The position numbers were made by a program, and so were the translations under genes. From DASZBR01 sp035943935 (GTDB lineage: Bacteria > Pseudomonadota > Gammaproteobacteria > DASZBR01): DNA of 64,000 nt. A model generated the notes under the pieces. That model saw nothing but the letters and a program-made list of their open reading frames with translations, did no database searches and had not been told where the DNA came from. The stretch is from contig DASZBR010000020.1 of assembly GCA_035943935.1 (NCBI GenBank), positions 1 to 64,000 on the forward strand. The letters are read 5' to 3'. Position 1 is the first letter of the stretch; the number at the start of each line of letters is the position of its first letter. Positions 41,100-50,313 of this stretch are shown in pieces.

Positions 41100-42416
41100 C
41101 TACTGAAAGCTTTCTTGTAAGATTACCGCATTATTGCTGTATTTTACATTCGTTCCACCGCTGATCTGATTCACCAAGGTCAATACACTTTGATCAAGCG
41201 TTACCGTAGGATTTCCTTTTAAAGAGATATCGCCAATTCCTGCTATGGCTCCTGTTACATCCGGTGTTCCTGAAGCGGCATCCGAGGTACCCAGAACAAA
41301 AACAAAACCTGTAACACGGTCATTTCCCTTCAAGCTTAAATTACCATTCACAATTAAAAGCACAGGACTTGCTGCAGTACCTACAGTGGAACCGCCACCT
41401 AGAGTTAAATCCCCATCGTACCAAATAACTTGCCCGTGTAACCCGTTAATGCTTGAGCCGGCCGCATGAAATGTTCCGTTGCTGATCGCACTTGCTCTCA
41501 TTTGAGTTGGTGTAACATTAAAATACTGACTGAAAAGGTTGGCGGAATTAAAAGCGGATGTATTTTGTTGAATGTCTGGATTTACGCCTAAGCTTCCCGA
41601 TGAAGAGTTTGTGCCTCCTGCAACGGTGGTTTGCCAAGAATTTCCGGTGGTGTTTAGCGTTCCATTGATTAAGATATTTGAGCCTGGATATCCTGGGCCA
41701 CCAAGGTTAACAGACGGATTCGCTACCGTTGGATTTCCTTGCAGGCTAAAATTTCCACTACCAGCCGCAGCAGGGATCACAAAGTTTCCACCAATATTAA
41801 ATCCAAAACTGGTTCCAACAATTAATGCTTTTAAAATACGTTTTCCACTAGGACTTCCAATAGTAGGAATACCAGCCGTTGACGTTAAAAAACATTCATT
41901 TTGTTGAACATTGGCACCGGATGAATGTGCTACTGCAGCAGTACCGTTTATGCCACGTATCACACCTGTTAAGGTATTTCCTGAAACGCCCGTATAAGTA
42001 ATAACTTCGTTATCGACTATAGCAGCGCTTGTGCCCGAGTTTGTAAATCCAGAGGCGTTGACGAGCGCGATAGAGGTTGCTGAATTACTGAGAGCGCCAT
42101 TGAGTGTTGTAGCGGCAGAGTTAATGGATCCTGTTACTTGATATTGTCCTGAACCGCTACCACTGGAAGGTGTGAATGTCACAACGCCGCTAGCATACCC
42201 GCTACAGGTATTGCCGTTAGTCACAATGTCATGCTTGCCTTGCTCAATGCCGGCTTGTGCAATATGGAAGGCTTGGGCAGAGCGAAGGTGGTTAAAAGAA
42301 GACAACGAATCCCCAGTGAACTGGTAAGTGGCTGTTACAGCGATAAATGCCACTATGACCACGACCACTATTGCAACTATGGCTAGAAAGCCGTCCTGAC
42401 AGTCTCGTCGTTTCAT
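41100..42416 (-). CDS. PilX/MshP-like large minor pilus protein
   Basis: 438 residues from ATG 42416, which has GGAGGG at 7 bp (the ATG at 42431 lacks this). A PilX-type N-terminus (GFLAIVAIVVVVIVAFIAVTATYQFTGDS..RSAQAFHIAQAGIEQGK) is followed by a ~380-residue Ser/Gly/Thr-rich region. Residues ~110-170 hold VDNEVITYTGVSGNTLTGVIRGINGTAAVAHSSGANV, a module also common in phage and surface proteins. PilX proteins modulate adhesion and tip assembly. Third gene of a minus-strand minor-pilin operon. Confidence 0.72.
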   Translation of the reverse strand: MKRRDCQDGFLAIVAIVVVVIVAFIAVTATYQFTGDSLSSFNHLRSAQAFHIAQAGIEQGKHDIVTNGNTCSGYASGVVTFTPSSGSGSGQYQVTGSINSAATTLNGALSNSATSIALVNASGFTNSGTSAAIVDNEVITYTGVSGNTLTGVIRGINGTAAVAHSSGANVQQNECFLTSTAGIPTIGSPSGKRILKALIVGTSFGFNIGGNFVIPAAAGSGNFSLQGNPTVANPSVNLGGPGYPGSNILINGTLNTTGNSWQTTVAGGTNSSSGSLGVNPDIQQNTSAFNSANLFSQYFNVTPTQMRASAISNGTFHAAGSSINGLHGQVIWYDGDLTLGGGSTVGTAASPVLLIVNGNLSLKGNDRVTGFVFVLGTSDAASGTPDVTGAIAGIGDISLKGNPTVTLDQSVLTLVNQISGGTNVKYSNNAVILQESFQ

Positions 42417-42430
42417 AACAGTGCCCTCCA

Positions 42431-42790
42431 TTAACTCCAGACCTGCATAGTAAGTATAGCACTTCCTAGGCCAGTTACCGTAACGGTGATCGTTTTGGTG
42501 GGGGCGCTACCCGTGATAGAGGAGGTGACGGTATACCCTGTTAAAGTCATGCAAACCGCGGCGCCTGGGCAGATATCGGCGAAACCTGCAAATCCATTTT
42601 GGTAATACTGGCCCATGATAATGTCCATTCGGCCTTCGGCAAGTTCCAATGCAGTTGTCTGGTGATTGGCATTAGGTGATTTTGATAAAACCGTTTGAAA
42701 AGAGAGAAGTGCAGTGGTTGCAGCAATTCCTACGATGACGATAAAAACAATTAATTCAATTAACGTAAATCCTGACGATAATTTTCTCAT
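42431..42790 (-). CDS. Minor type IV pilin, MshD/PilV-like
   Basis: 119 residues with SSG|FTLIELIVFIVIVGIAATTALLSF, a normal class III signal with Glu5. TTALELAEGRMDIIMGQYYQNGF fits MshD/GspI-type minor pilins. It starts 4 bp inside the upstream gene. Confidence 0.8.
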   Translation of the reverse strand: MRKLSSGFTLIELIVFIVIVGIAATTALLSFQTVLSKSPNANHQTTALELAEGRMDIIMGQYYQNGFAGFADICPGAAVCMTLTGYTVTSSITGSAPTKTITVTVTGLGSAILTMQVWS

Positions 42791-43278
42791 GGTACGGTGA
42801 CTCTCCCTGTTTGAGGTTGAATGGTTATTGTTTTCGTATTTGCTCCTGAAGTTAGGGTAATTACTGCAGCACTATTTAATGTGGTTGTTGCACCCGAATT
42901 TGTATAAGGAACGCCGAGTGAATTAAAGGCAATTAAATTACTCGGTAAATTGGTGGGCGAAAGTGTAATGGTAATTCCACTACCTAATGCCACACTTGCA
43001 TTTCCGGTGACAGGATTATTTATTGCAGCTCCACCCGTAGTGGTGATTGAATAAGTTGTCGCCGTTAAATTTAATCGGTAATCTTGCGCGCGTGACATCG
43101 CAAGCGTTTGTGTGTAACGTATGTCACTGGCTAATTGTTGAGCTTGTGCGTTTAAATTAATTTCTGTCCCGGGCCATCGTGATACTGCAATCGCTGCTAA
43201 AATCGCGGCAATTATAATGACGACAATAAGCTCGATAAGTGTAAAAGCCGCGTTTCGTTTCATCCTTGGACGCATCAT
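42787..43278 (-). CDS. Minor type IV pilin, MshC/GspH-like
   Basis: 163 residues. The hydrophobic stem FTLIELIVVIIIAAILAAIAVSRW carries Glu5, but the residue before the cleavage point is Ala (KRNAA|FTL) and not the usual Gly. LASDIRYTQTLAMSRAQDYRLNL is the GspH/MshC/FimT signature. It is divergent from the pilin at 43294, with only 15 bases between starts. The shared palindrome AGGATCCT (43284-43291) can act as ribosome site on both strands. Confidence 0.82.
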   Translation of the reverse strand: MMRPRMKRNAAFTLIELIVVIIIAAILAAIAVSRWPGTEINLNAQAQQLASDIRYTQTLAMSRAQDYRLNLTATTYSITTTGGAAINNPVTGNASVALGSGITITLSPTNLPSNLIAFNSLGVPYTNSGATTTLNSAAVITLTSGANTKTITIQPQTGRVTVP

Positions 43279-43293
43279 TGCAAAGGATCCTGT

Positions 43294-43665
43294 ATGCTGA
43301 AAAAAAGAGTAGTTGGATTTTCGTTAGCTGAATTAATTGTGGTTATTCTCCTCGTCGGTGTGCTTGCGGTAATTGCTATTCCACGTTTTATTAATCAAAC
43401 ATCGACGGCACAACAGAATAGCACAAATAGTTTGGCTGCTGCACTCTCCGCTGCGAGCGCAGATAATTTTGCAAAACGCAGTGCGAATAGTGCAAGTGGA
43501 TCTGCAATTGCAAATTGCACCAACGTGTCGAGTTTGTTGCCAAGTAGTTTGCCAACAGGTTACACTATTACTTCTGCTGCTATTGCAAATGGAGCAACGG
43601 TTACCTGCACACTCAGTGGACTTGGTGGTACAACACAAACGTTTGTAGGATTGGGAATTTCTTGA
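43294..43665 (+). CDS. Type IV pilin, MshB/MshA-like
   Basis: 123 residues, signal VVG|FSLAELIVVILLVGVLAVIAIPRFINQ with Glu5, then a short Ser/Ala-rich head with a Cys pair (near residues 76 and 109) that could form the D-loop disulfide. AAAGGA precedes the start. It opens the plus-strand msh assembly operon; no promoter space exists between it and the divergent gene, so its promoter must lie within that gene. Confidence 0.82.
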   Translation: MLKKRVVGFSLAELIVVILLVGVLAVIAIPRFINQTSTAQQNSTNSLAAALSAASADNFAKRSANSASGSAIANCTNVSSLLPSSLPTGYTITSAAIANGATVTCTLSGLGGTTQTFVGLGIS

Positions 43666-43675
43666 TAGGAATATC

Positions 43676-44626
43676 ATGCGCGTAACGGATTTACTTGCGG
43701 TTTTTCAAAAGAAATCACACCTACAAAAAGGGGCGTGCGCCATTAGTTTTACGCGTGAAGGATTGACCTTTGTACAGGTCGATCGCGACGAACAAAAAAA
43801 TCCTATCGTGAAAACATGCGATTTTATTCAAACTTCTTTTGACCCGATGGATATAATGCGGTCGTTATCAAATCTTGTCAGAAAAAATAATTGTGAGGGA
43901 TTTCGTTGTCATTGGGTTTTGCAAGCCAAAGATTATAGCCTTATTTCTATTCCGAATTTACCGGTTTCCGCCGAAGAATTACCCACAGCACTTCGATGGC
44001 ACATTAAAGATCAAATTGATTTTCCGATTACAGATGCCGCCATTGATTATTTTAAAGTTCCGTATTTGAGTAAGACACAAAATGAAGAATTAATTTACGT
44101 CATTGTGGCTCGAAAAAATTATCTTGAGATGTTTTCAAAAGTTATTATTGAAACGAAGCTTGATTTGGATGTGATCGAAATTCCTGAATTTTCTATGCGA
44201 AATCTCGCTGAACTGTTTGTAGAGAAAGGTCAGGGAGTTGGTATTATCGAAGTTCAAGTGACTGGCGGTGCCAAACTCATTATTATGCGTGATGGTTTTG
44301 TTTATCTGGTTCGTAAGATTGAAGTAGAATTACATAAAACACACAGCGATGAAGAGTTGCATGTGTTTATGACAGAGATTCAGCGGTCTTGTGATTACTA
44401 TGAGAATGGATTGGGGCAGACTCCGGTGAGTAAATTTTTATTGATTTCGCCAGATGTTTCGTTGGCGACTCAGCTCACCGAAGGATTAGGTTTTCCCGTA
44501 GAACCCATGGATATTGCGTCTAAATTGAACGCACCCGGATTGGCGCCTGAAAAGTTGCAACAATGTTTGTATGCGATTGGTGGTGCTTTGCGTCAGGATG
44601 AGGTAGGTAATGAAGCAACAAATTAA
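43676..44626 (+). CDS. mshI: MSHA biogenesis protein MshI (PilM-like)
   Basis: 316 residues, an actin-like fold: CAISFTREGLTFVQVDRDE at the start, ELPTALRWHIKDQIDFPITDAAIDYFKVP in the middle and a late GGALR. It would form the cytoplasmic ring that links the ATPase to the PilN/PilO-like inner-membrane proteins. It overlaps the next gene by 17 bp. Confidence 0.85.
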   Translation: MRVTDLLAVFQKKSHLQKGACAISFTREGLTFVQVDRDEQKNPIVKTCDFIQTSFDPMDIMRSLSNLVRKNNCEGFRCHWVLQAKDYSLISIPNLPVSAEELPTALRWHIKDQIDFPITDAAIDYFKVPYLSKTQNEELIYVIVARKNYLEMFSKVIIETKLDLDVIEIPEFSMRNLAELFVEKGQGVGIIEVQVTGGAKLIIMRDGFVYLVRKIEVELHKTHSDEELHVFMTEIQRSCDYYENGLGQTPVSKFLLISPDVSLATQLTEGLGFPVEPMDIASKLNAPGLAPEKLQQCLYAIGGALRQDEVGNEATN

Positions 44627-45227
44627 TTTATTTCGATCATTGCCACGTGCCAGACAAAATTGGTTTGGACATGTTATTGCATTGCAAGTGGGTGTAGGTT
44701 TTGTAGTACTTTTAATTCTCGTCTCTTTTTTGCAAGCATTCGTATTAGGATGGAATAAACATAATTTGGCAGTATTGCAAAAAAGTTTTATTGAGGGTAC
44801 TGATCATTTGCAAAAAGAGCAGGCTGCATTGGGTGGCGTTGATCTTCTTGCGCTTCAACAAGAGTTGGCGACAAAAACACAGATGGTAAAATTGCTCCAT
44901 ATCAGGACTCAAGAAGGGCAAGGAACATGCTCTATGTTATCTGACTATCTAGACTCATTTTCATCGGCGCAACTCTCTGGGTTATGGCTAACAAAATTCC
45001 GCATTGAGCCGGATTCGCGAAATATGAATCTGGCAGGGTTGACGTATGATCCTTTGTTCATTGTCAACTGGGTAAAAAAACTGGGGACGACCCCATGTTT
45101 TTCAGGTGTGCAATTTCTGACGATAGATGTTCAACAATCGACTGATGCGACCAATAAAAATTTAAATATAATGCAGTTCAATCTTTCCTCGGTTCATGCA
45201 AATGTAAAACCGGTCGGAGTAAAATAA
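44610..45227 (+). CDS. PilN-like pilus assembly protein (MshI2 position)
   Basis: 205 residues. The INLFRSLPR start is the PilN motif that docks into the PilM-like ring. One membrane helix (~25-48) precedes a periplasmic coiled coil and a small ferredoxin-like domain. It lies between mshI and mshJ and overlaps both. Confidence 0.82.
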   Translation: MKQQINLFRSLPRARQNWFGHVIALQVGVGFVVLLILVSFLQAFVLGWNKHNLAVLQKSFIEGTDHLQKEQAALGGVDLLALQQELATKTQMVKLLHIRTQEGQGTCSMLSDYLDSFSSAQLSGLWLTKFRIEPDSRNMNLAGLTYDPLFIVNWVKKLGTTPCFSGVQFLTIDVQQSTDATNKNLNIMQFNLSSVHANVKPVGVK

Positions 45228-45889
45228 TGGACATGGACAAGCTTAAGATTTGGCTTCAATCCCTGACTCAACAACAGCGTATTTTAATGTTAATTCTTTT
45301 CGCTGGCGTGGTTTATTTTATCTGGTCTTCCACGTGGGAAAATTACTATTCCAGTCAAAGAGCGATATATATTGCAACGTCACAAACACTTCAAACTAAA
45401 ATTAAAGCGATCGACGAGGGGCGACAAAAAGTGAAATCGCTTGCATCAGATCCTAATGTCGCGTTGACAAGAAAGAAATTAGAAATGATTCAACAGCAGT
45501 TAAAGGAAATGTCAAGGCAAATGGTTTCGTCTAAGCAGATGTTGGAACAACTGCGGGGTGTTTTTTCGCGAGATCCTGACATTAAATTTTCCCATATTCA
45601 GAATTTAGGCAGTGCTCCTTTTAGTCTTGAGTCGCCAGGACAAGAACCGAATAAAAAGGCTACAGAATCAACACAGAATGTTGCTGTATCTCCATTTTTT
45701 AAACATGACTTTGTTATTACCTTCGAAACCAATTATTTTTCAACGCAACATTATATTGAGCAGTTGCAAAAACTGCCGGGACAATTATATTTTGATAGCA
45801 TCGATTACGAAGTAGAAAAATATCCGATTGCAACCGTCACACTTAAAGTGCACACCATCGGTATGGATGAAGGGTTAATGGATGCGTAA
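45227..45889 (+). CDS. mshJ: MshJ (PilO-like) pilus assembly protein
   Basis: 220 residues. One membrane helix (ILMLILFAGVVYFIWSSTW), a long coiled coil (~50-115) and a C-terminal domain with FVITFETNYFSTQHYIEQLQKLP, the PilO/MshJ layout. Partner of the PilN-like protein in the inner-membrane platform. It overlaps the mshK start by 8 bp. Confidence 0.82.
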   Translation: MDMDKLKIWLQSLTQQQRILMLILFAGVVYFIWSSTWENYYSSQRAIYIATSQTLQTKIKAIDEGRQKVKSLASDPNVALTRKKLEMIQQQLKEMSRQMVSSKQMLEQLRGVFSRDPDIKFSHIQNLGSAPFSLESPGQEPNKKATESTQNVAVSPFFKHDFVITFETNYFSTQHYIEQLQKLPGQLYFDSIDYEVEKYPIATVTLKVHTIGMDEGLMDA

Positions 45890-46214
45890 TATTCTTTTTA
45901 TTATTTTGCTTCTCGTTTTCGCGATGAAATCTTATGCGCAGGATGAGCGAGCGGATCCAACGCGACCGACAACTCCAGCAGAAGTATCAGATACTGGTGA
46001 AATGGATAGCCATGGGTTACGTTTAAGTGGTATCTTCTCAAAAGCAGATAATTATGCTGTCGTCATTAATGGAAAAATTCTTCATAAAGGAGATACAATT
46101 AATGGCTATACGATTGTTACCACCTCGAAGAATTCCGTTACATTAAAATCCAACACTAATGAGTCACTTGAGTTAAAATTTTCAGATTTTAATTTTAAAC
46201 AACCCCATCATTAA
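45882..46214 (+). CDS. mshK: MshK (PilP-like) pilus assembly protein
   Basis: 110 residues. Signal peptide NILFIILLLVFAMKSYA, then ERADPTRPTTP and LSGIFSKADNYAVVINGKILHKGDTINGYTI, the HR-like domain of MshK/PilP/GspC that connects the inner-membrane platform to the secretin. Confidence 0.82.
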   Translation: MRNILFIILLLVFAMKSYAQDERADPTRPTTPAEVSDTGEMDSHGLRLSGIFSKADNYAVVINGKILHKGDTINGYTIVTTSKNSVTLKSNTNESLELKFSDFNFKQPHH

Positions 46215-46243
46215 CGAGTTTGTTGAATTTAAGGGTAATGTGC

Positions 46244-47980
46244 GTGAAAGGACGAAGGAATTTTTGGCGAGTTGTCTGGGTGTTGGGGTGTTTATCGCTA
46301 GTGGGGTGCGTTGCTCACGCTAAACGCGGGACACCGCAAGATAATATTATGACGGCGTTGAATACAGATATGGCGACTGACAATGCACTTGCCAGAAAGG
46401 CCAATTCGCCAACCGATATCAATCAAGCGTTGTTGCAATCTGCGGGGAAATTGCCTACTGCTGCGGGTGCTGTACCAACAGCTGAGAAACGCTTTGATAT
46501 TTCTGTCAGAAATGCGCCTGCAAAAAGTTTCTTTCTCGGATTAGTATCTGGGACGCCATACAATATGGTGGTCAGTCCGGATATCTCCGGTACTGTTTCG
46601 CTTGATCTTAAAGATGTGACCATTGAAGAAGCATTAGATGCGGTGCGAGATATATATGGATATGACTATCAAACTACCGCGTATGGTTATGAAGTATTGC
46701 CCCCTACGTTGCAAACGAAGATTTTTTCGGTAAATTATTTAGATATTCAACGTGATGGTCACTCTAATGTTAATTTAAGTACAGGTGAAGTTACGAGTGT
46801 CGGCTCACAAAATTCGGGTTCGTCGTCATCGTCTGGTGGTGGCTCATCTACTCCAGCCAGTGGAGGTAGTTCAGCTGCACCGCCTTCGGGTTCTCAAATA
46901 AAATCTACATTTAAGAGTGATTTTTGGGCGAATCTTCAAACCACACTTCAAACAATGGTAGGAACGGATGGTGGACGTTCTATTGTTGTTAATCCTCAGG
47001 CGGGGATTGTGATGGTGCGCGGATTCCCGAAAGATTTGCGTACGGTCGCGCAATATTTAGATACCATTCAAAATCATATGAATCGTCAAGTTATTCTTGA
47101 AGCAGAAATTTTGGAAGTGACGTTGAACGATAATTATCAGGCTGGAATTAATTGGCGTGCGCTGAATTTGACTCAAGGGAATCTCAATACAGGTGCGATT
47201 AATTCAAATCCAAGCTCAAATTATACGAATCCTTTTGCGACGGCTTCTACTCTCGCGACTGCGCCGTTTGCGGTATTCCACTCTGGAAGCAATAGTACAA
47301 ATTTTCAATCGTTAATTGATCTTTTGGAAACACAGGGTAATGTTCAAGTGCTGTCGAGCCCGCGTGTTTCAACGGTCAATAATCAACAGGCTGTTATTAA
47401 AGTCGGCACAGAGTCATTTTTCGTAACGAACGTGACGAGTAACGTCACGCCTTCGTCAGGATCAAATACTACCTCTTCAAGTGTGACATTAACGCCGTTT
47501 TTCTCCGGAATTACACTGGATGTGACGCCACAGATAAGCCATGTGGGTGAAGTGGTGCTGCATGTTCATCCTTCTATTAGTAAGGTGACGACGGATATTA
47601 AATCTGTGAATCTGGGGTCGCAAGGAACATTGCAATTACCGTTGGCGCAAAGTGTTGTGCGAGAATCAGATGACATTGTTCGTGCAAAAAATGGCCAGGT
47701 TATTGTGATTGGTGGAATGATGTCACATGACACCAGTGAGGTAACCGCTTCGACACCAGGATTAAGTCGCATCCCATTCTTTGGTGCATTATTCCGAAGT
47801 CCTACGCAATCTTCAGATAAAACAGAGTTGGTGATCTTGTTGCGACCTGTTGTGCCTGATACCCATACATGGGCAGATCAATTGCATAAATCTGCCCACG
47901 AGTTTAAGCAAGTTAATCGTGGTTATCATGTTGGCAGTCGACCAGAAATATTTGGCACTGAGGGAGAGGTAAACGATTGA
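46244..47980 (+). CDS. mshL: MSHA outer-membrane secretin MshL
   Basis: 578 residues. GTG 46244 is chosen because AAGGG lies 8 bp upstream; ATG 46238 is too close to it. Lipoprotein signal with lipobox LSLVGC. Residues ~80-160 form secretin N-domains, then comes a Ser/Gly-rich spacer, and the C-terminal ~250 residues a secretin pore (VLSSPRVSTVNNQQAVIKVGTE, GITLDVTPQIS, IVIGGMMSHD, LSRIPFFGALF, TELVILLRPVV). Forms the multimeric channel for the pilus. Confidence 0.93.
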   Translation: MKGRRNFWRVVWVLGCLSLVGCVAHAKRGTPQDNIMTALNTDMATDNALARKANSPTDINQALLQSAGKLPTAAGAVPTAEKRFDISVRNAPAKSFFLGLVSGTPYNMVVSPDISGTVSLDLKDVTIEEALDAVRDIYGYDYQTTAYGYEVLPPTLQTKIFSVNYLDIQRDGHSNVNLSTGEVTSVGSQNSGSSSSSGGGSSTPASGGSSAAPPSGSQIKSTFKSDFWANLQTTLQTMVGTDGGRSIVVNPQAGIVMVRGFPKDLRTVAQYLDTIQNHMNRQVILEAEILEVTLNDNYQAGINWRALNLTQGNLNTGAINSNPSSNYTNPFATASTLATAPFAVFHSGSNSTNFQSLIDLLETQGNVQVLSSPRVSTVNNQQAVIKVGTESFFVTNVTSNVTPSSGSNTTSSSVTLTPFFSGITLDVTPQISHVGEVVLHVHPSISKVTTDIKSVNLGSQGTLQLPLAQSVVRESDDIVRAKNGQVIVIGGMMSHDTSEVTASTPGLSRIPFFGALFRSPTQSSDKTELVILLRPVVPDTHTWADQLHKSAHEFKQVNRGYHVGSRPEIFGTEGEVND

Positions 47981-50313
47981 CCTATTCCATTCGAATTGGG
48001 TTATTGGCACTGCTGGGTGCCGTTATCGGCGCAGGAATTTTCCAGGTTCTTTATCGCCAACCGATTTATCAACTGAAAGAAACGCTCCTTTCTGCCCAGT
48101 CCCAGGCTCATCAAAAAGAAGCGCAGGAAGCCAGTACGTTAAATAGTCAATCGAAGCGTGCAGCGATATTTTTATCGGGACTTTCACAATCGATTGATTT
48201 TTTTGGCCAACGTGTTGCTCAGAATGAAAGAAGACTATTGCAGGCTCAATCAAAAGAAATAATCACAGCTGAAAAAGCAATAGTGCCTCCAGTCATTGTT
48301 TTGAGAAAATCAGTAGCTATACTGTTACCCGAATCGACGATCATCATTGCTGGTCTCACACAGTATTTTAATCCCTTCAGTCAGCCACAAATCGTTCAGA
48401 ATAAAGTTGTGCCTGTAGTAACTGTTTTGAAAAAACCACCGACCGAAATTTTTTCAGGATTTTCACAATCGTTTGATTTACTCAGTCAGCGTATTGTTCA
48501 AAATGAACAAAATTTATGGCAGGGTCGATCTAAAAAAATACTGTCGATTGAAAATGAAGCTGTGCCACCCGTAATTATTTTGAAAAAGCCATTGCCTGTA
48601 CAATTGCCGGAATCGACGAGCGTAATTTCTGATCTAACACAGTATTTTAGTCCTTCTCGACAACCACAAATTGTTCAGAATAAAGTTGTGCCTCCAGTGA
48701 CTATTTTGGGAAATGCTTCAGTCGAAATTTTTGCCAAATTCGCACAACCCTTTGATTTTATCAGTCAGCAGATTGTTCAAGAGGAAACAATATTTTTGCA
48801 ACCCAAGTCAAGTGTAATTTCTCAACGGTTATCGCCTGCATCTAAGTTTGCACCTTTGCCTAAACAAATAATTATTGCCGAAAAGAAAGTCGTTGAAAAG
48901 CAAATGCACCCAATATCGCATGTGGTTGTACTGGTCTCAGGACCTTCATCGTCATTTGATTTAATCAGTCAGCGTATTGTTCAAAATGAAGAAAAATTAT
49001 GGCAGGGTCGGTTTACGGAGTCCCCAGCAATCATTTTGGAAAAACCATTGTCCATGCGGTTACCTAAGTCGACGAGCGTAATTCCTGACTTTGCACAGTC
49101 TGTTAACTCTTCAATTCAACCGCATATTATTCAGAACAATGCAGGGGCTTCAGCAACTGTTTTAAAACTGCCTGATCATATTAATTTATTGAACCAATCT
49201 GAAGCGTTGCTTAAAAAAACAATAGCAGTTGAACAGAGAGCGATCCCCCCGGTGATTATTTTGAAAAAGCCATTACCGCTTCCACTCTCTAATACGGTGG
49301 TACTGGTTTCAGGTCTTTCGCAATATTTAAATATATTTACGCCAGTCGCCCCACATCCTAAAAAGGGTAATGTTGTAACACTGAGAAAAACACTGCCACT
49401 GGTCACTTCTTTACAAGCTCCGTTACCTGCATTGCCTATTTCAATTCAATCGGCTGCTCTATTAGGTGATGAAGGGCACACGCAGTTTGTTATACGATTA
49501 TCTCAAAAGCCATTTTATATAGTCCGTACAGATGGTGCGCACCAAACGATTACCTTGATGATTGATAATGTTAATCCTGATATTTCTGCAATTCCGCCCT
49601 TAGATATTTCAGGTACAGCCATCCAAAATATTGCATTTAATGTCTCAAAAGAGAATCAACTTTTGGTGACACTAACCTTATTGCCGCAAGTTGATGTGCA
49701 AGGTTTACGATTTAAAGACGATAATCTTATTCTCGATGTTGGAATAGGACCTCAAATTCCTTATGTTCAGTCACAAAATGGTGCTGCAGCTCCTGCGGAA
49801 ACTGTGGAACCTATAGTGAAAACACTGGTGCCACTGACATCAGATGAATTGGCAACGCAAAATTATGATGAAGCTGTCGATTTATTAAGTCAGGGAAATA
49901 TAGCGGGTGCAACAGGATTATTAGAAGTCGTTGTGACGGAACACCCCAGTGATTTGGATGCTCGCGTGTTGCTTGCTCGTTTATGGTTGCAGCAGAATGA
50001 GCCAACGCAGGCTTTGAATTTATTGGAAGGTGCAATGCCGCAACCGACTATTCAAGAGAATGTGACGTTTTATGATCTCTTAGCAGAAGCGTACCGACAA
50101 ACGGGTGATCCCAAATCGGCTATCGTGATGTATCAACAATTATTGCGTCAGGATGCGTCTAATGGCGTATGGTGGGTGGGATTAGGGATGTGTTTTAAAG
50201 CACTTAATCAAGATGCTGCCTCTACAGAAGCCTATCAAAAAGCATTGGCCACAGGGAAGTTGCCTCCAGTGTTGCAAACGTTTATTTCGAAAAAATTGGA
50301 TTTGATTAAATGA
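47977..50313 (+). CDS. MshN-like protein with internal repeats, AMIN-like domain and TPRs
   Basis: 778 residues, TTG start overlapping the mshL stop, with GGGAGAGG upstream. One N-terminal membrane helix. Residues ~50-470 hold five or so degenerate repeats with the recurring strings QPQIVQNKVVP, VPPVIILKKPLP, PESTSVISDLTQYF and SFDLISQRIVQNE. Residues ~490-590 resemble an AMIN-type beta domain (FVIRLSQKPFYIV). The C-terminal ~170 residues are TPRs. It takes the MshM-MshN position but is much longer than Vibrio MshN, and no MshM AAA+ gene is present. Confidence 0.68.
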   Translation: MTYSIRIGLLALLGAVIGAGIFQVLYRQPIYQLKETLLSAQSQAHQKEAQEASTLNSQSKRAAIFLSGLSQSIDFFGQRVAQNERRLLQAQSKEIITAEKAIVPPVIVLRKSVAILLPESTIIIAGLTQYFNPFSQPQIVQNKVVPVVTVLKKPPTEIFSGFSQSFDLLSQRIVQNEQNLWQGRSKKILSIENEAVPPVIILKKPLPVQLPESTSVISDLTQYFSPSRQPQIVQNKVVPPVTILGNASVEIFAKFAQPFDFISQQIVQEETIFLQPKSSVISQRLSPASKFAPLPKQIIIAEKKVVEKQMHPISHVVVLVSGPSSSFDLISQRIVQNEEKLWQGRFTESPAIILEKPLSMRLPKSTSVIPDFAQSVNSSIQPHIIQNNAGASATVLKLPDHINLLNQSEALLKKTIAVEQRAIPPVIILKKPLPLPLSNTVVLVSGLSQYLNIFTPVAPHPKKGNVVTLRKTLPLVTSLQAPLPALPISIQSAALLGDEGHTQFVIRLSQKPFYIVRTDGAHQTITLMIDNVNPDISAIPPLDISGTAIQNIAFNVSKENQLLVTLTLLPQVDVQGLRFKDDNLILDVGIGPQIPYVQSQNGAAAPAETVEPIVKTLVPLTSDELATQNYDEAVDLLSQGNIAGATGLLEVVVTEHPSDLDARVLLARLWLQQNEPTQALNLLEGAMPQPTIQENVTFYDLLAEAYRQTGDPKSAIVMYQQLLRQDASNGVWWVGLGMCFKALNQDAASTEAYQKALATGKLPPVLQTFISKKLDLIK

